DNA from: Spectribacter hydrogenoxidans
GTDB lineage: Bacteria; Pseudomonadota; Gammaproteobacteria; Nevskiales; Salinisphaeraceae
Assembly (NCBI RefSeq): GCF_031846275.1
Contig: NZ_JAVRIB010000008.1
Span: 107,920 to 171,919, forward strand
Length of the DNA: 64,000 nt
Direction of reading: 5' to 3'
Shown here: one piece after another, positions 55,418 through 63,832 of the stretch
How positions within the stretch are numbered: the first letter of the stretch is position 1
Layout: every line of letters begins with the position of its first letter
The notes under the pieces: model-generated
The model's database searches: none
The model's input: only the letters and a program-made list of their open reading frames with translations
Told to the model about the DNA's origin: nothing
Program-made: the position numbers and the translations under genes

Positions 55418-56986
55418 TTAACGGTCGCGCAGTTTCTCGACATCATCCCGCCTGAGTCCGGCGCCCTTCTCCTGGAGGTTGCGCGAGCCTTTCTGCTGCA
55501 GCTTGTAGAGTCGTTCCACCGCTTCCGACTGGTGGTTGTATTTCACCCAGGTCTCGTCCATGAAGCGGAACTCCTCGGCGCAGCTGGGCGGGGTATTCTC
55601 GCGGGCGCGGCGGTTGTATTCCTCGTAGCCGATGACCCCGGCACTGGTTTGATAGCGGTCCTGCTTCGGGTCCAGATAGGTCACGCCCGCCGAGATATCG
55701 CCGACGCTGGGCACGTAATCCCCGTCGCGTAGAATCTGCTGGCAGGAGATCGGCGAGTAGATTTTCTGCGGCAGGTCCGAGTGCTGCATCATCGTGTACT
55801 CGTTGAACTGATGGCTCGGCCCGGCGCCGACGCAGATGGTACCGAGCATGTCCCGGCTGTACTCATCGTTGAGCAGCGGCCGGAAACGCTCGGCACGCTC
55901 ATCCACCTTCATCCAGTCATCCGGGTCGTAACAGCCGGCGACATGGGCAAGATCCTTGATGATGCCGTAGTAGGTCATCGCCCCGGCATCCAGCATCTGG
56001 TCGCGGGAGTAGCCGGCAAATCGCTTCCACAGGTTGGCGGTGGCTTCCTTCACTTTGTCGTTGAGTTCGCGGAAGGTGGCAGTGAGTTCCTCGGCGCTGC
56101 CCATGCCGACTGGGACGTAGCCGTCGGTGAGCGAATCGGAGGTATACAAACCCACGCCGCACAGGTGGTGCGACCGGAATTCCGGTTCGGATTCGAAGCT
56201 GCCCCAGTCGTCCAGAATATTGAAGTGGCAATCCTGCACGGCCATGGTCACGGTCAGGTTATTGTAGGGCACGTCGGCGGCCACGCCGTCCAGCCAGGGC
56301 AGGTCGCATTCGGCCAGGTCCATGAAATCGCGCACGAGCAGTTCGCGCTTCTTGCCGTCCTTTTCGCCGAGGTTGTATGGGCCGTGGTTGTGCAGGCTGA
56401 TGCGGGACTCACAGGCGATCAGGAATGCGTACTGCGAGGCCGATGCCACGAACGTGTGGGCGGCTTCGTGCAGTTCGTCGTCCTCGGCGCAGTCGTAGAG
56501 ATCGGCGTGGAAGACCTGTAGTTGCCGCTCGGGCAGGATCTGCGCCCGGTGGCCGGCCTGGGCGGCAGTCAGGTGCCCGTGGTTGCGTCGCCAGGACAGC
56601 TGGAACCGCTTCCAGAAATCGAGCACGTAAGACACGTCCTCGGCAGCATCCTGGGGCCGGATCACCCCCATGTTGATCATCCATTCCCGCCCCAGCAGAT
56701 AGAAGCAGGGTAGCCCCCACATGGCTACCGCCTGGCAGCGAATGCCCATATTGCGCATGCGGTCGCCGATCTCCTCCGCCTTCATGTGGCGCTCGATCTT
56801 GGCCAGCAGCGAGGGGTAGCGGTAGAAGGCCATGGCGTAGGAAAGCAGCATATAGGCCGGCACCGGGAACAGCTTGGATTCCTGCACCGTGCGGGTCACG
56901 CACAGCCAGTAGGTTTCGTCCCCGTTGATCTGCAGGAGGTTGTTGGTCTCCAGCAGCTGCGGGTAGTCGAGCTCGATTCGGGACAT
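55418..56986 (-). CDS. Unrecognised 522-residue protein of the dikinase-carboxylase island
   Basis: No family was recognised. The protein is soluble, 522 residues, rich in aromatic, His and Cys residues: TYWLCVTRTVQESKLFPVPA, GIRCQAVAMWGLPCFYLLGR, ISLHNHGPYNLGEKDGKKRE, TMAVQDCHFNILDDWGSFES and VGAGPSHQFNEYTMMQHSDL. The last 30 residues are basic and probably helical. AAGGAGC precedes the ATG, 13 bases after the stop of the phosphohistidine protein gene. Placement between a stand-alone phosphohistidine protein and a CoA ligase suggests it is the acceptor-binding or catalytic subunit that the barrel-less dikinase lacks. That is inference. Confidence 0.8.
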   Translation of the reverse strand: MSRIELDYPQLLETNNLLQINGDETYWLCVTRTVQESKLFPVPAYMLLSYAMAFYRYPSLLAKIERHMKAEEIGDRMRNMGIRCQAVAMWGLPCFYLLGREWMINMGVIRPQDAAEDVSYVLDFWKRFQLSWRRNHGHLTAAQAGHRAQILPERQLQVFHADLYDCAEDDELHEAAHTFVASASQYAFLIACESRISLHNHGPYNLGEKDGKKRELLVRDFMDLAECDLPWLDGVAADVPYNNLTVTMAVQDCHFNILDDWGSFESEPEFRSHHLCGVGLYTSDSLTDGYVPVGMGSAEELTATFRELNDKVKEATANLWKRFAGYSRDQMLDAGAMTYYGIIKDLAHVAGCYDPDDWMKVDERAERFRPLLNDEYSRDMLGTICVGAGPSHQFNEYTMMQHSDLPQKIYSPISCQQILRDGDYVPSVGDISAGVTYLDPKQDRYQTSAGVIGYEEYNRRARENTPPSCAEEFRFMDETWVKYNHQSEAVERLYKLQQKGSRNLQEKGAGLRRDDVEKLRDR

Positions 56987-56998
56987 CGCGCGTGCTCC

Positions 56999-57745
56999 TT
57001 ACTGGTTCAGCCGCCAGACGCGGGCGGTGACTTCCCGCCCGCTCTGGTAGTCGTCGGCAGTCTTGGCCTTGGCCGAGACCTCGATCTCCACGGTGTCGCC
57101 CTCCATGATGCCGTCCACCTTGGCATTCATCAGACAGGGAATGCCGTACTCGCGGGTGAGAATGCCCAGATGGGAGCGCACCGTGCCGCCCGCGCAGATC
57201 ACGCCGGCGAACTGTTCCAGGATGGGGGCGGTGAGCGTGCCCCCCGAATCGTCGATTACCGCCACGGTATTGTTCGGCACGCCGTCGGTCAGCCACTGCA
57301 GCACCCGGGCGCTCGAGCGTACGTAACGGGCCGTGCCGGTGAGGTTGTCGCCGTACTTGACCACGTTGTCACCGCAACCGCGCTGTTCGCGGCCATCGGC
57401 CTCGGGTTCGCCGGTCGGGGCATCGGGGTGCTGGAAGCAGAAGGTTTTGAGATCATCGTCGGTCACGCCGGCGGCTGGCTGGTAGGCGTCCGGGCGTTCC
57501 TGGGGCGAGATCGCTGCCGACCAGTCGAACCGGTGGCCGGTGTCCAGCAGCTGCTGTTCCACCGCGCGGAAATCCTCGGCGCCATATGTGGAGGCCGCAT
57601 CGCCCGTCACCAGGGTTGTCCAGTCGCCGCCGTTGGCATCAAGCCGTTCGCGGATCAGGTCATGGATCGCGCCGTGAAACGCATCGGCCACGGCCGAAGG
57701 TGTCTGATCGCCGAACTTGTCGGCGTCTAGGGGTAAACGTGCCAT
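56999..57745 (-). CDS. Stand-alone PEP-utilising mobile (phosphohistidine) domain protein
   Basis: A 248-residue protein, ATG at 57745 with GGAGGAGACC directly before it. The C-terminal half is the mobile phosphohistidine domain: VICAGGTVRSHLGILTREYG with His192 in TVRSHLG, then IPCLMNAKVDG and EGDTVEIE. The N-terminal half (about residues 1-150; FHGAIHDLIRERLDANGG, HRFDWSAAISPQERP) is not recognised. No ATP-grasp or barrel is present, so it must receive phosphate from another protein, presumably the dikinase encoded in the same operon. First gene of the leftward series, divergent from surE over a TTGT-N3-ACAA dyad. Confidence 0.87.
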   Translation of the reverse strand: MARLPLDADKFGDQTPSAVADAFHGAIHDLIRERLDANGGDWTTLVTGDAASTYGAEDFRAVEQQLLDTGHRFDWSAAISPQERPDAYQPAAGVTDDDLKTFCFQHPDAPTGEPEADGREQRGCGDNVVKYGDNLTGTARYVRSSARVLQWLTDGVPNNTVAVIDDSGGTLTAPILEQFAGVICAGGTVRSHLGILTREYGIPCLMNAKVDGIMEGDTVEIEVSAKAKTADDYQSGREVTARVWRLNQ

Positions 57746-57847
57746 GGTCTCCTCCATCTGGCCGGTTGCCCGATTATTGTATTGTCTGTCGGTGGTCTCG
57801 ACCGGGTGCGTTGTCACGCCGCTGGCCGCCGATCGGTTTCGTCATCG

Positions 57848-57860
57848 ATTGTAGTACAAT
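57848..57860. promoter_or_regulatory. Candidate GntR/FCD operator ATTGTAGTACAAT
   Basis: A perfect 13-base dyad (ATTGT-AGT-ACAAT) between the leftward island operon and surE, matching the FCD-type consensus TNGTNNNACNA. It is AT-rich compared with the surroundings. The regulator at 44590-45282 is the obvious candidate ligand. Confidence 0.6.
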
Positions 57861-57944
57861 ATTGTGTAACCTTACGCAACCCGATCAACGCTCGGCGGCG
57901 CCACCGCGATGTGGTTGACCGTCGACCCGGCACGAGGAAACGCC

Positions 57945-58739
57945 GTGTCCCGACTTGCCCAGGAACGGGTGCTGCTGGTCAATGATGACGGCATCAACGC
58001 GCCCGGCATGCAGCTGCTGACCCGGCTACTCGAACCCGTGTGCGGCGAACTATGGGTGATCGCGCCGGACAGCGAGCGCTCCGGCTCAGCTCACGCCATT
58101 TCGGTGACGGTGCCGATCCGCGCCAGCGAAGTGGCGCCCCGGCGCATTGCCATCCAGGGTACGCCGACCGACTGCGTGATTCTGGCGCGACGGCACTTTA
58201 TGAAGGATGACCCGCCCACCCTGGTGGTGTCCGGCATCAATCGCGGCGCCAATCTGGGCGACGACGTGACCTATTCCGGCACCACGTCCGCGGCCCTGGA
58301 AGCCACCCTCTGCGGCATTCCGGCCGTCGCCCTGAGCCAGATATTCACCTTCGGTCAGGACGTGCCCTGGGCCACCGCGGAGCGCTTTACGGTGCCGATG
58401 CTGGAAACCCTGCTGGCCCGGGATTGGCCGACGGGTATTTATTACAACGTCAACTTTCCTGATTGCGGGCCGGAGTCTGTCACCGGTCTGCGTGCGGCAC
58501 GGCAGGGCCAGCGGGCCGCGGCATCATTCGTGCCGGAGCGCCGTATCGATGGCCGCGACGTGCCTTATTGGTGGATCTGCCTTGATTACGGCCCCGCTCC
58601 GGATCAATCCGGCACGGACCTAGCCGTGGTAGCCGAAAACGCCATTTCGGTCACCCCGCTGCTGACTGACATGACCTGCGGTTCAACGATGAGCGATCTG
58701 GCGGATGGCTTGCCCGATATGATCGCACCGGGCCGCTGA
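57945..58739 (+). CDS. surE: 5'/3'-nucleotidase SurE
   Basis: A 264-residue SurE starting at GTG 57945 after GAGGAAACGCC. The metal site begins NDDGINAPG (Asp14-Asp15), the family loop VSGINRGANLGDDVTYSGT and the ISVTVPIRASE region are all present; the C-terminus ITPLLTDMTCG-type (VTPLLTDMT) is usual. SurE removes phosphate from nucleoside monophosphates and short polyphosphates. Here it lies divergent from the dikinase operon, not beside pcm/nlpD/rpoS as in E. coli, so this may be a second copy with a role in phosphate-ester turnover of the island. Confidence 0.92.
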   Translation: MSRLAQERVLLVNDDGINAPGMQLLTRLLEPVCGELWVIAPDSERSGSAHAISVTVPIRASEVAPRRIAIQGTPTDCVILARRHFMKDDPPTLVVSGINRGANLGDDVTYSGTTSAALEATLCGIPAVALSQIFTFGQDVPWATAERFTVPMLETLLARDWPTGIYYNVNFPDCGPESVTGLRAARQGQRAAASFVPERRIDGRDVPYWWICLDYGPAPDQSGTDLAVVAENAISVTPLLTDMTCGSTMSDLADGLPDMIAPGR

Positions 58740-58822
58740 CGCAGGCCTGACGTGATGAGGCTATAAGGCACCAGTTTGATCGGAATGCGGTGCGGCTGCT
58801 GCTAGGATACGTAGCCGCTGCC

Positions 58823-58890
58823 GGGGCTATAGCTCAGTCGGGTAGAGCAGCCGCCTGCTAAGCCGCTGGTCATTGGTTACGATAGACCCG
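58823..58890 (+). pseudogene. Decayed tRNA copy upstream of tRNA-Arg
   Basis: GGGGCTATAGCTCAGTCGGG-type 5' half is nearly identical to the intact tRNA at 58895, with D arm and an anticodon-like loop CTGCTAA, but the anticodon stem has a C-C mismatch, the T arm does not pair and the 3' acceptor reads TAGACCC without a CCA. The two copies are 72 bases apart. It is probably a broken duplicate; it is unlikely to yield a functional tRNA. Confidence 0.7.
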
Positions 58891-58894
58891 TCCT

Positions 58895-58971
58895 GGGGCT
58901 ATAGCTCAGTTGGATAGAGCGACGGCCTCCTAAGCCGTAGGTCGCAGGTTCGAATCCTGCTAGCCCCACCA
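58895..58971 (+). tRNA. tRNA-Arg, anticodon CCT
   Basis: A 77-base cloverleaf with encoded CCA. Acceptor GGGGCTA/TAGCCCC, D arm AGCTCAGTTGGATAGAGC, anticodon stem ACGGC/GCCGT around loop CTCCTAA (anticodon CCT, reads AGG), T arm GCAGGTTCGAATCCTGC. All stems pair. A frequent integration site for islands. Confidence 0.95.
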
Positions 58972-59355
58972 AATCAATAAGTAACATATCGTGAAAACGA
59001 AAAACCGTAAGGCTATATTTCCGTAGGTTGCGATTTGAGCGAACGCCCGGTGATCGGCACGTGTGACCCTGAAAAGTGGTGTGATATGTCTGTGACTCGC
59101 ATTCTCCGTAACCAGTTCGCCGGCCTCCAAAAGTGATCAACGGCTTCTAGCGTTCGAGTAGGGCTCCAACGGTCCGTGTGAGCGCGGTCGAACACCACGC
59201 TCGACTATATGCGTGAAGCCGTCCCTGCTGGCAACTTGACTACAACGAACAATGCCCATATAGCTCGCTGGACAATTAGCACCCCAAGAGTACGAGGCGA
59301 TTCACCCCAGAAGCTGTGCATTTTAACTGTGCGCTTGACGGGACGCTTACGGTCG
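58972..59355. other. 384-base region without a gene after tRNA-Arg
   Basis: No convincing coding sequence, terminator or repeat was found between the tRNA and the MalT-like gene. The base composition shifts to lower GC from here on. Short open frames on both strands have no recognisable product. Confidence 0.5.
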
Positions 59356-62082
59356 TCAGGAGGCAAGCAGATTCAGCTCGTTAGCCTGCGCCACCGCGGC
59401 CAGCCGGTTGCTCACTCCCAGCTTTCCATAGATGTTTCGAAGGTGCCATTTGAGCGTGCCTTCGGTGATGAACAGCGTATCGGCAAGTTCACGGTTAGAT
59501 AGCCCCGACTGCATCTTTTGTAGAATCTGCACCTCACGCGAGGTAAGCGGCTCGATCAACGGCTCCTGCTCAGTGGAACCGGAGGCCGCCCTAGGATCTA
59601 GTTTCCCGCCGTCGAGGCTTAGAGATTCGAACAGCTTGTCGATAAATGTTGCAGTTAAGGGGCTGTGATCCGAGTAGTCAGGGGTTCGGCGGTATGTTTC
59701 CAGAAGCCCTCGCATGGGTTCACCTTCATCCGCGAACACTCGAATATAGCCTTCGGGAATGGACAGATTGATGGCATCGTCGAAAATGCTCATGGCCTTG
59801 CGGTTCTCACCACCGTCGTGCAGTGCTAGGGCTTGCAGCAACAATAGCTCGACCTGCTTTTTTTTCTGCCCCGTCCGTTTCGCATGCCGTAATGCCGGTG
59901 CCAGAAGCTCACAAGCTTCCGAGAATTGTCCCTTTAGGAGTGCGATCCGTGCCTGGATGCGGTAGGCCTTGTCTTGAAGAGTCCTTTCGAATTCCACATT
60001 GTTTGAGAAAAACCGGTTTAACTCCCCCCAGAGCTGTTCTACCTGGGCAAGCTCACCGTGGCGCAGGAGTATGACGAGTCGTTCGGCAGCGAGGGAGATC
60101 GCCAAGCGGGGCAGCCTTTGGGAGCGGCCCAGTGCCTCGCCTTCGGCAAGTGTATCCAGTGCCGCGAGTTGCTGTCCCTGGGCGTTCTGTAGTCGGGCGA
60201 GGGTTACGTATCCAATGATCATCGGATCCACCGAGCTTTGCTCGACCATCGCTGTCAGGCCGCGGCCCAATGCTTCACCCGCCTCGGAGAGCCGGTTGAA
60301 TTCGTACAGAAGGCCAGCTCGCATCGTATGCAACATCATGACCGCGGCATGGTCGCCCAGCCTTGGCTCCAGCTCCGACAGGCACTCCTGGCATTCGTAC
60401 AGGGCCTGGCGGAAAAGCCCCTGCTTGATCAGGTTTGATACCGCGAGCATGCTCCCCCAAACCAGTGGGTAGGGGGAATCGCACTGCCGCGAAAGGGCCT
60501 GTGTGGTTCGGGCGTGCTCCAGCCCCTCGGTAAAATCGCTCAGGGCCTTAACGCAGAAGGCAAGGACCGCATGTGCTATTGCCCGGTCGAATGGGTGTCC
60601 GTCTGGCCAGCGGGATAGCCATCGCCTGGCCTGCGACGTACTCGCTATTGCCTGATCGCGCAGGCCGGCTTCGACGCAGCGCTGAAGTTCGATGGCCTGT
60701 TGGAGTTCAAGCTGGAATGCCGTCGAACAATCGTGGTCGTCCACATCTCGGCCGTTGCTCTGTAGGTATTCCTGTTCGAGGGTACTGCGAATTGCCTCCG
60801 CTTCTTCGTGGCGTCGCAGGAAGTCCAGGGACCATGCCTGTTTGACACGAATCTCCGGCCGCTTTACGAGCAGGCTTTTGGGCAGCTTGTTGATCCAATA
60901 GAGATACGTAGTGTGGCGCCCGTACTGCTGGGCGATACGGCTCGCATGCTCGTTGATCAACTGTGCCGCGCTGTCCAGATTTTCTGCGTCGAGGCAGACT
61001 TCTATCGCGGTTTCGATCTCGTCGTGCGCGATCAAGCAGTCCCTGGCACGCTCGCAGACCTCGTTGAGGGTGTGGCGCGTGCGGTGCAGGCGCGATAGGA
61101 GGAATTCGCGCACCAGCGGGTGTATCTGGTATGTGGGCTCTATCGTGCCGCTGCGAGTGATAGGAAAGGCGCGGTGTTCCAGTTCATCGATCAGCCCCTC
61201 TACTCCCTTCAGGCCGGTGACCACTGCCGCGGTCGATGCGGAGAACCGACGAAGAAGCGAAATCCGTAACAAGAAACGGTTCAGGCGCTCGGACTGTTGT
61301 GATAGCAGAACCTCGTTCAGGTAGTTTGTAAGTGCCTGCGGAGCTTCGGCTTTACGGAGTCGCCGTACGAAACTATCTTGTGCTTTTTCATCCTGTTCCA
61401 GCGTCAGGGCGATCAGCCTGATGACTGCGGGCCAGCCTTGGGTGCGCTCGGTTAACTCCTGCACGAGCGTTTCCCGGGGAACGATCGAGTGCTGCCGTAG
61501 CACCTCGGTGATCTCGTCAACAGTGAGCGCAAGATCCTTCCCGGTGAACTTCCATAGACGCCCTTCCAGCAGGGGCTGACTTACCGCCGCCTCCGGAATC
61601 GCTCTCCCGCTGAATACCAGCAGTAGCCGTTTCGGTTGATGGCGGATCAGCAGTCGCAGCACCATCTCCGCGGGGCGCCCGAGGAATTCATGTACGTCAT
61701 CGATGAACAGCGCGGCGCGGGGGCCGTCGGAGCCGAACTCCGCCAGCAACGATCTGATCAGGGCCAGCCTGCCTTTTTGTCCGTAGTTATCTAGTAGTGA
61801 CTCACTGCTCGTCTTGTCCAGGCGCGCAATCGCCTCGGCGAGGTCGATGATCAGTTTGTCCCCTTCGTGATCGTCCCGGTGCGCCGTGAGGGAAATAGCC
61901 CGATATTCCTTTCCATGACCCTGGCGCTGCCATTGCGAAAGCAGCGTTGACTTCCCGTACCCCGGCGGGGCGGTGACGGCAACCACGGCCTTTTCCTTGT
62001 TGCAGAGCTTGCTGGGAAGCGTCAGGTGACGCCGGGGAATCTCCCAGGGGCTGCCGGGTTGGGTGGACGGAATCCTAGCCAT
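59356..62082 (-). CDS. MalT/LuxR-family ATP-dependent transcriptional activator (LAL type)
   Basis: A 908-residue regulator from ATG 62082 (MARIPSTQPGSPWEIPRRHL; ATG 62124 would add 14 residues). Walker A is TAPPGYGKSTLL and Walker B lies in ALFIDDVHEF, making an N-terminal STAND NTPase. Helical repeats (tetratricopeptide-like) fill about residues 350-800. The C-terminus is a LuxR helix-turn-helix: LTSREVQILQKMQSGLSNRE and LADTLFITEGTLKWHLRNIY. The layout and length match MalT (901 residues). It would activate catabolic or metabolic genes on binding an inducer; no target gene is adjacent. Lower GC than the left part of the window suggests acquisition. Confidence 0.9.
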   Translation of the reverse strand: MARIPSTQPGSPWEIPRRHLTLPSKLCNKEKAVVAVTAPPGYGKSTLLSQWQRQGHGKEYRAISLTAHRDDHEGDKLIIDLAEAIARLDKTSSESLLDNYGQKGRLALIRSLLAEFGSDGPRAALFIDDVHEFLGRPAEMVLRLLIRHQPKRLLLVFSGRAIPEAAVSQPLLEGRLWKFTGKDLALTVDEITEVLRQHSIVPRETLVQELTERTQGWPAVIRLIALTLEQDEKAQDSFVRRLRKAEAPQALTNYLNEVLLSQQSERLNRFLLRISLLRRFSASTAAVVTGLKGVEGLIDELEHRAFPITRSGTIEPTYQIHPLVREFLLSRLHRTRHTLNEVCERARDCLIAHDEIETAIEVCLDAENLDSAAQLINEHASRIAQQYGRHTTYLYWINKLPKSLLVKRPEIRVKQAWSLDFLRRHEEAEAIRSTLEQEYLQSNGRDVDDHDCSTAFQLELQQAIELQRCVEAGLRDQAIASTSQARRWLSRWPDGHPFDRAIAHAVLAFCVKALSDFTEGLEHARTTQALSRQCDSPYPLVWGSMLAVSNLIKQGLFRQALYECQECLSELEPRLGDHAAVMMLHTMRAGLLYEFNRLSEAGEALGRGLTAMVEQSSVDPMIIGYVTLARLQNAQGQQLAALDTLAEGEALGRSQRLPRLAISLAAERLVILLRHGELAQVEQLWGELNRFFSNNVEFERTLQDKAYRIQARIALLKGQFSEACELLAPALRHAKRTGQKKKQVELLLLQALALHDGGENRKAMSIFDDAINLSIPEGYIRVFADEGEPMRGLLETYRRTPDYSDHSPLTATFIDKLFESLSLDGGKLDPRAASGSTEQEPLIEPLTSREVQILQKMQSGLSNRELADTLFITEGTLKWHLRNIYGKLGVSNRLAAVAQANELNLLAS

Positions 62083-62810
62083 TGTCACTACCAGTCGGAG
62101 AGGACTGTGCTTGGACGGATGCATGAAAATCTGTATATGCAGCGTGCCAGTGTATGGACCTCCCAGTCTACTCCGAGTCACTTCCAATATGACATCGGTC
62201 TAAACGGTGGCTTGATGATGCCTGGCTTTCCCCGGGCGTAGTGGACATTCCTGACCTATGAGTGGGCTTCCCTGGGGCGGGACGTCGCAAATTGCTCTAT
62301 TCAAAAAACATGCCTTTCGGAAGGTGTGGAAACCTTCCGTGGACGGTGAAATGGCCTTGATTCTGAGTCAGCACCGCTATACGCGAGAGCGCCAATTTGA
62401 AGGCTAGAGAATGATTATGAGGATTTTGGGGTATACGGATTGGTTGGTCCCCAACTAATCGTGGCATCGCCAGTATCAGCTTCGCTTATTTGTGTCGCCA
62501 CACACGGCAGCGCGCGATGCTGGGCTTTCCAGCAACACGGTCAGGACTTGTCGAGCGCGAAATACATCAACCGTGTTCGTGTTGTCGGCGCCGCCAGCTA
62601 GCAGATTAAGTTCGCGGTTATGCCATCCCCAGGGCTATCGATCCACCAGCAGCGAGAGTCCGATCCGCATGAGCCTATGGCATGGCTTCGGTTGCTCATG
62701 GTCGGCCATGATATTCGGTACGAAACGCTAAGCTTTGAGCTTGCCTCGGCGCACACCGAGAAAGGATCGCAGAACTTGCTTGAGGCAATAGCAATCAACA
62801 GGGGTATGAC
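62083..62810. other. 728-base spacer without a recognised gene
   Basis: Only short frames without recognisable domains occur. A hairpin CGGAAGGT-GTGGAA-ACCTTCCG at 62318-62339 lacks a U-tract. The region likely consists of degraded DNA plus the promoter of the MalT-like gene. Confidence 0.5.
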
Positions 62811-63152
62811 ATGACACTCGTCCAGTTCACATTTTTTATTTTTGTTGCTATCGCCATCGTTGGGGCTGCGATGGCTATTTTAGCCGCCTTGCGGGTAAGG
62901 CGGCCGGCCATCATGGGTCGTAGCCACGGCTTGGCTGCATTTCTTGCCTTGGCATTGCTTCTCTTGGCGAATTTGACCACGGACGCGAGCACTCTGGCTT
63001 GGACCGCTTTTGGTGTTCTGGCGGCCGGTTTTATAGGCGGCGGGTTGCTTTTTCGTTTCATTTTCAAAGACCGGTTGCCTATGAAATTCGTAGGCATGCA
63101 TGCAAGTGTAGGCCTGTTGGGATTGTTACTTCTGTATCTGACAGCATTTTGA
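62811..63152 (+). CDS. Small four-helix membrane protein, unknown function
   Basis: A 113-residue hydrophobic protein. Four membrane segments: VQFTFFIFVAIAIVGAAMAI, then LAAFLALALLLLANLTT, LAWTAFGVLAAGFIGGGLLF, and VGMHASVGLLGLLLLYLTAF, linked by short basic loops (RVRRPAIMGRSH, RFIFKDRLPMKF). No family was recognised, though the arrangement resembles cytochrome b561-like or heme-transport helper proteins with a conserved His in MHAS. Isolated, between the MalT-like gene and ruined transposases. Confidence 0.65.
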   Translation: MTLVQFTFFIFVAIAIVGAAMAILAALRVRRPAIMGRSHGLAAFLALALLLLANLTTDASTLAWTAFGVLAAGFIGGGLLFRFIFKDRLPMKFVGMHASVGLLGLLLLYLTAF

Positions 63153-63159
63153 GGTGTTA

Positions 63160-63546
63160 GCTGGCGTGATCTCCACCGTAAAGTGCAACATTCGATGAGA
63201 GGAAATATAACCTCGAATATCTGTCCGCCTGAAGTCGACGAGCGGGTGAGGATGATCCCGGGCCACTGGGAAGGCGATCTGAACAAAGGGGCACGTAATG
63301 CCTTAGTGTTGGATGCGTTGGTCGAGCGCGCTACCTTGTTCGGTCAGCCTGGCCGAGGTCGATAACGCCAATGCCGAGATGACGATGGCCGGCTTTTCAC
63401 GGATGCTCAAGTGCATCGATGTTCAGCGACGGTTATCCCCGACTTGCGATCAGAGCAAAGAGATGGCTTGCCATGAGCAACTCAGCCTCAACACCAGCGT
63501 GAGCGTCTACTACGACCAACTCGACGAGTCCGCAGTGGCGGTGTGA
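63160..63546 (+). pseudogene. IS30-family transposase remnant
   Basis: Two reading frames with a frameshift near 63360 encode pieces of an IS30 transposase: CPPEVDERVRMIPGHWEGDL and NKGAR, then FSRMLKCIDVQRRL and SPTCDQSKEMACHEQLS (IS30 has PPEVEDRxVPGHWEGDLIKGA and TYDQGKEMAxHxxL). The first DDE aspartate and the DQ-KEM aspartate are visible. The N-terminal HTH and the C-terminal glutamate region are missing. Confidence 0.85.
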
Positions 63547-63553
63547 CTCAAGC

Positions 63554-63832
63554 TTACGAGGCTCCAGGATAACCGGGGAGGTTCAGCAGCGTGGTTGAGT
63601 CGATGATTGTGCCCGCGGCCATCGTCGTCTGGTGCCGGTAGCGTCGATACTGAACAACAATCGTGACCTGCTCGGTATGTGTGGCCGGCAGCGGTAGCCT
63701 GGGCAGCCAGCACCTTTCGGCCAGCGCAGCTCCAGCAGCAGGTACCTGCTAGCACTGGGACTCGGTAGCGTGGCGCCGCATGAACGCCGCCATCGACAAG
63801 TCCGGCTGCATCTGTAGCTGCATGATCTCCAT
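63554..63832 (-). pseudogene. IS1595-family transposase N-terminal remnant
   Basis: The minus-strand frame from ATG 63832 (MEIMQLQMQPDLSMAAFMRR, then HATESQC) ends at a stop; the continuation after it shows YRRYRHQTTMAAGTIIDSTT, which aligns with the IS1595 zinc-finger/QTSLTAGTIFDSTKLPL segment. The C-x2-C finger cysteines are largely lost. A degraded copy; only the N-terminal quarter remains. Confidence 0.75.

Noticed and set aside
55418..56986. 522-residue protein as a phenylphosphate carboxylase subunit
   Set aside because: It shows no UbiD-like motifs, so the similarity to the phenol pathway is in the logic of the cluster only.
59013..59198. Minus-strand 61-codon frame that might be a remnant of an IS21-type element
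   Set aside because: No motif could be matched with confidence; no terminal repeats seen.
62318..62339. Hairpin CGGAAGGT...ACCTTCCG as a terminator
   Set aside because: No U-run on either strand and no gene ends nearby.
62492..62814. Short frames in front of the small membrane protein
   Set aside because: No domains, no ribosome-binding sites, and composition like the non-coding surroundings.
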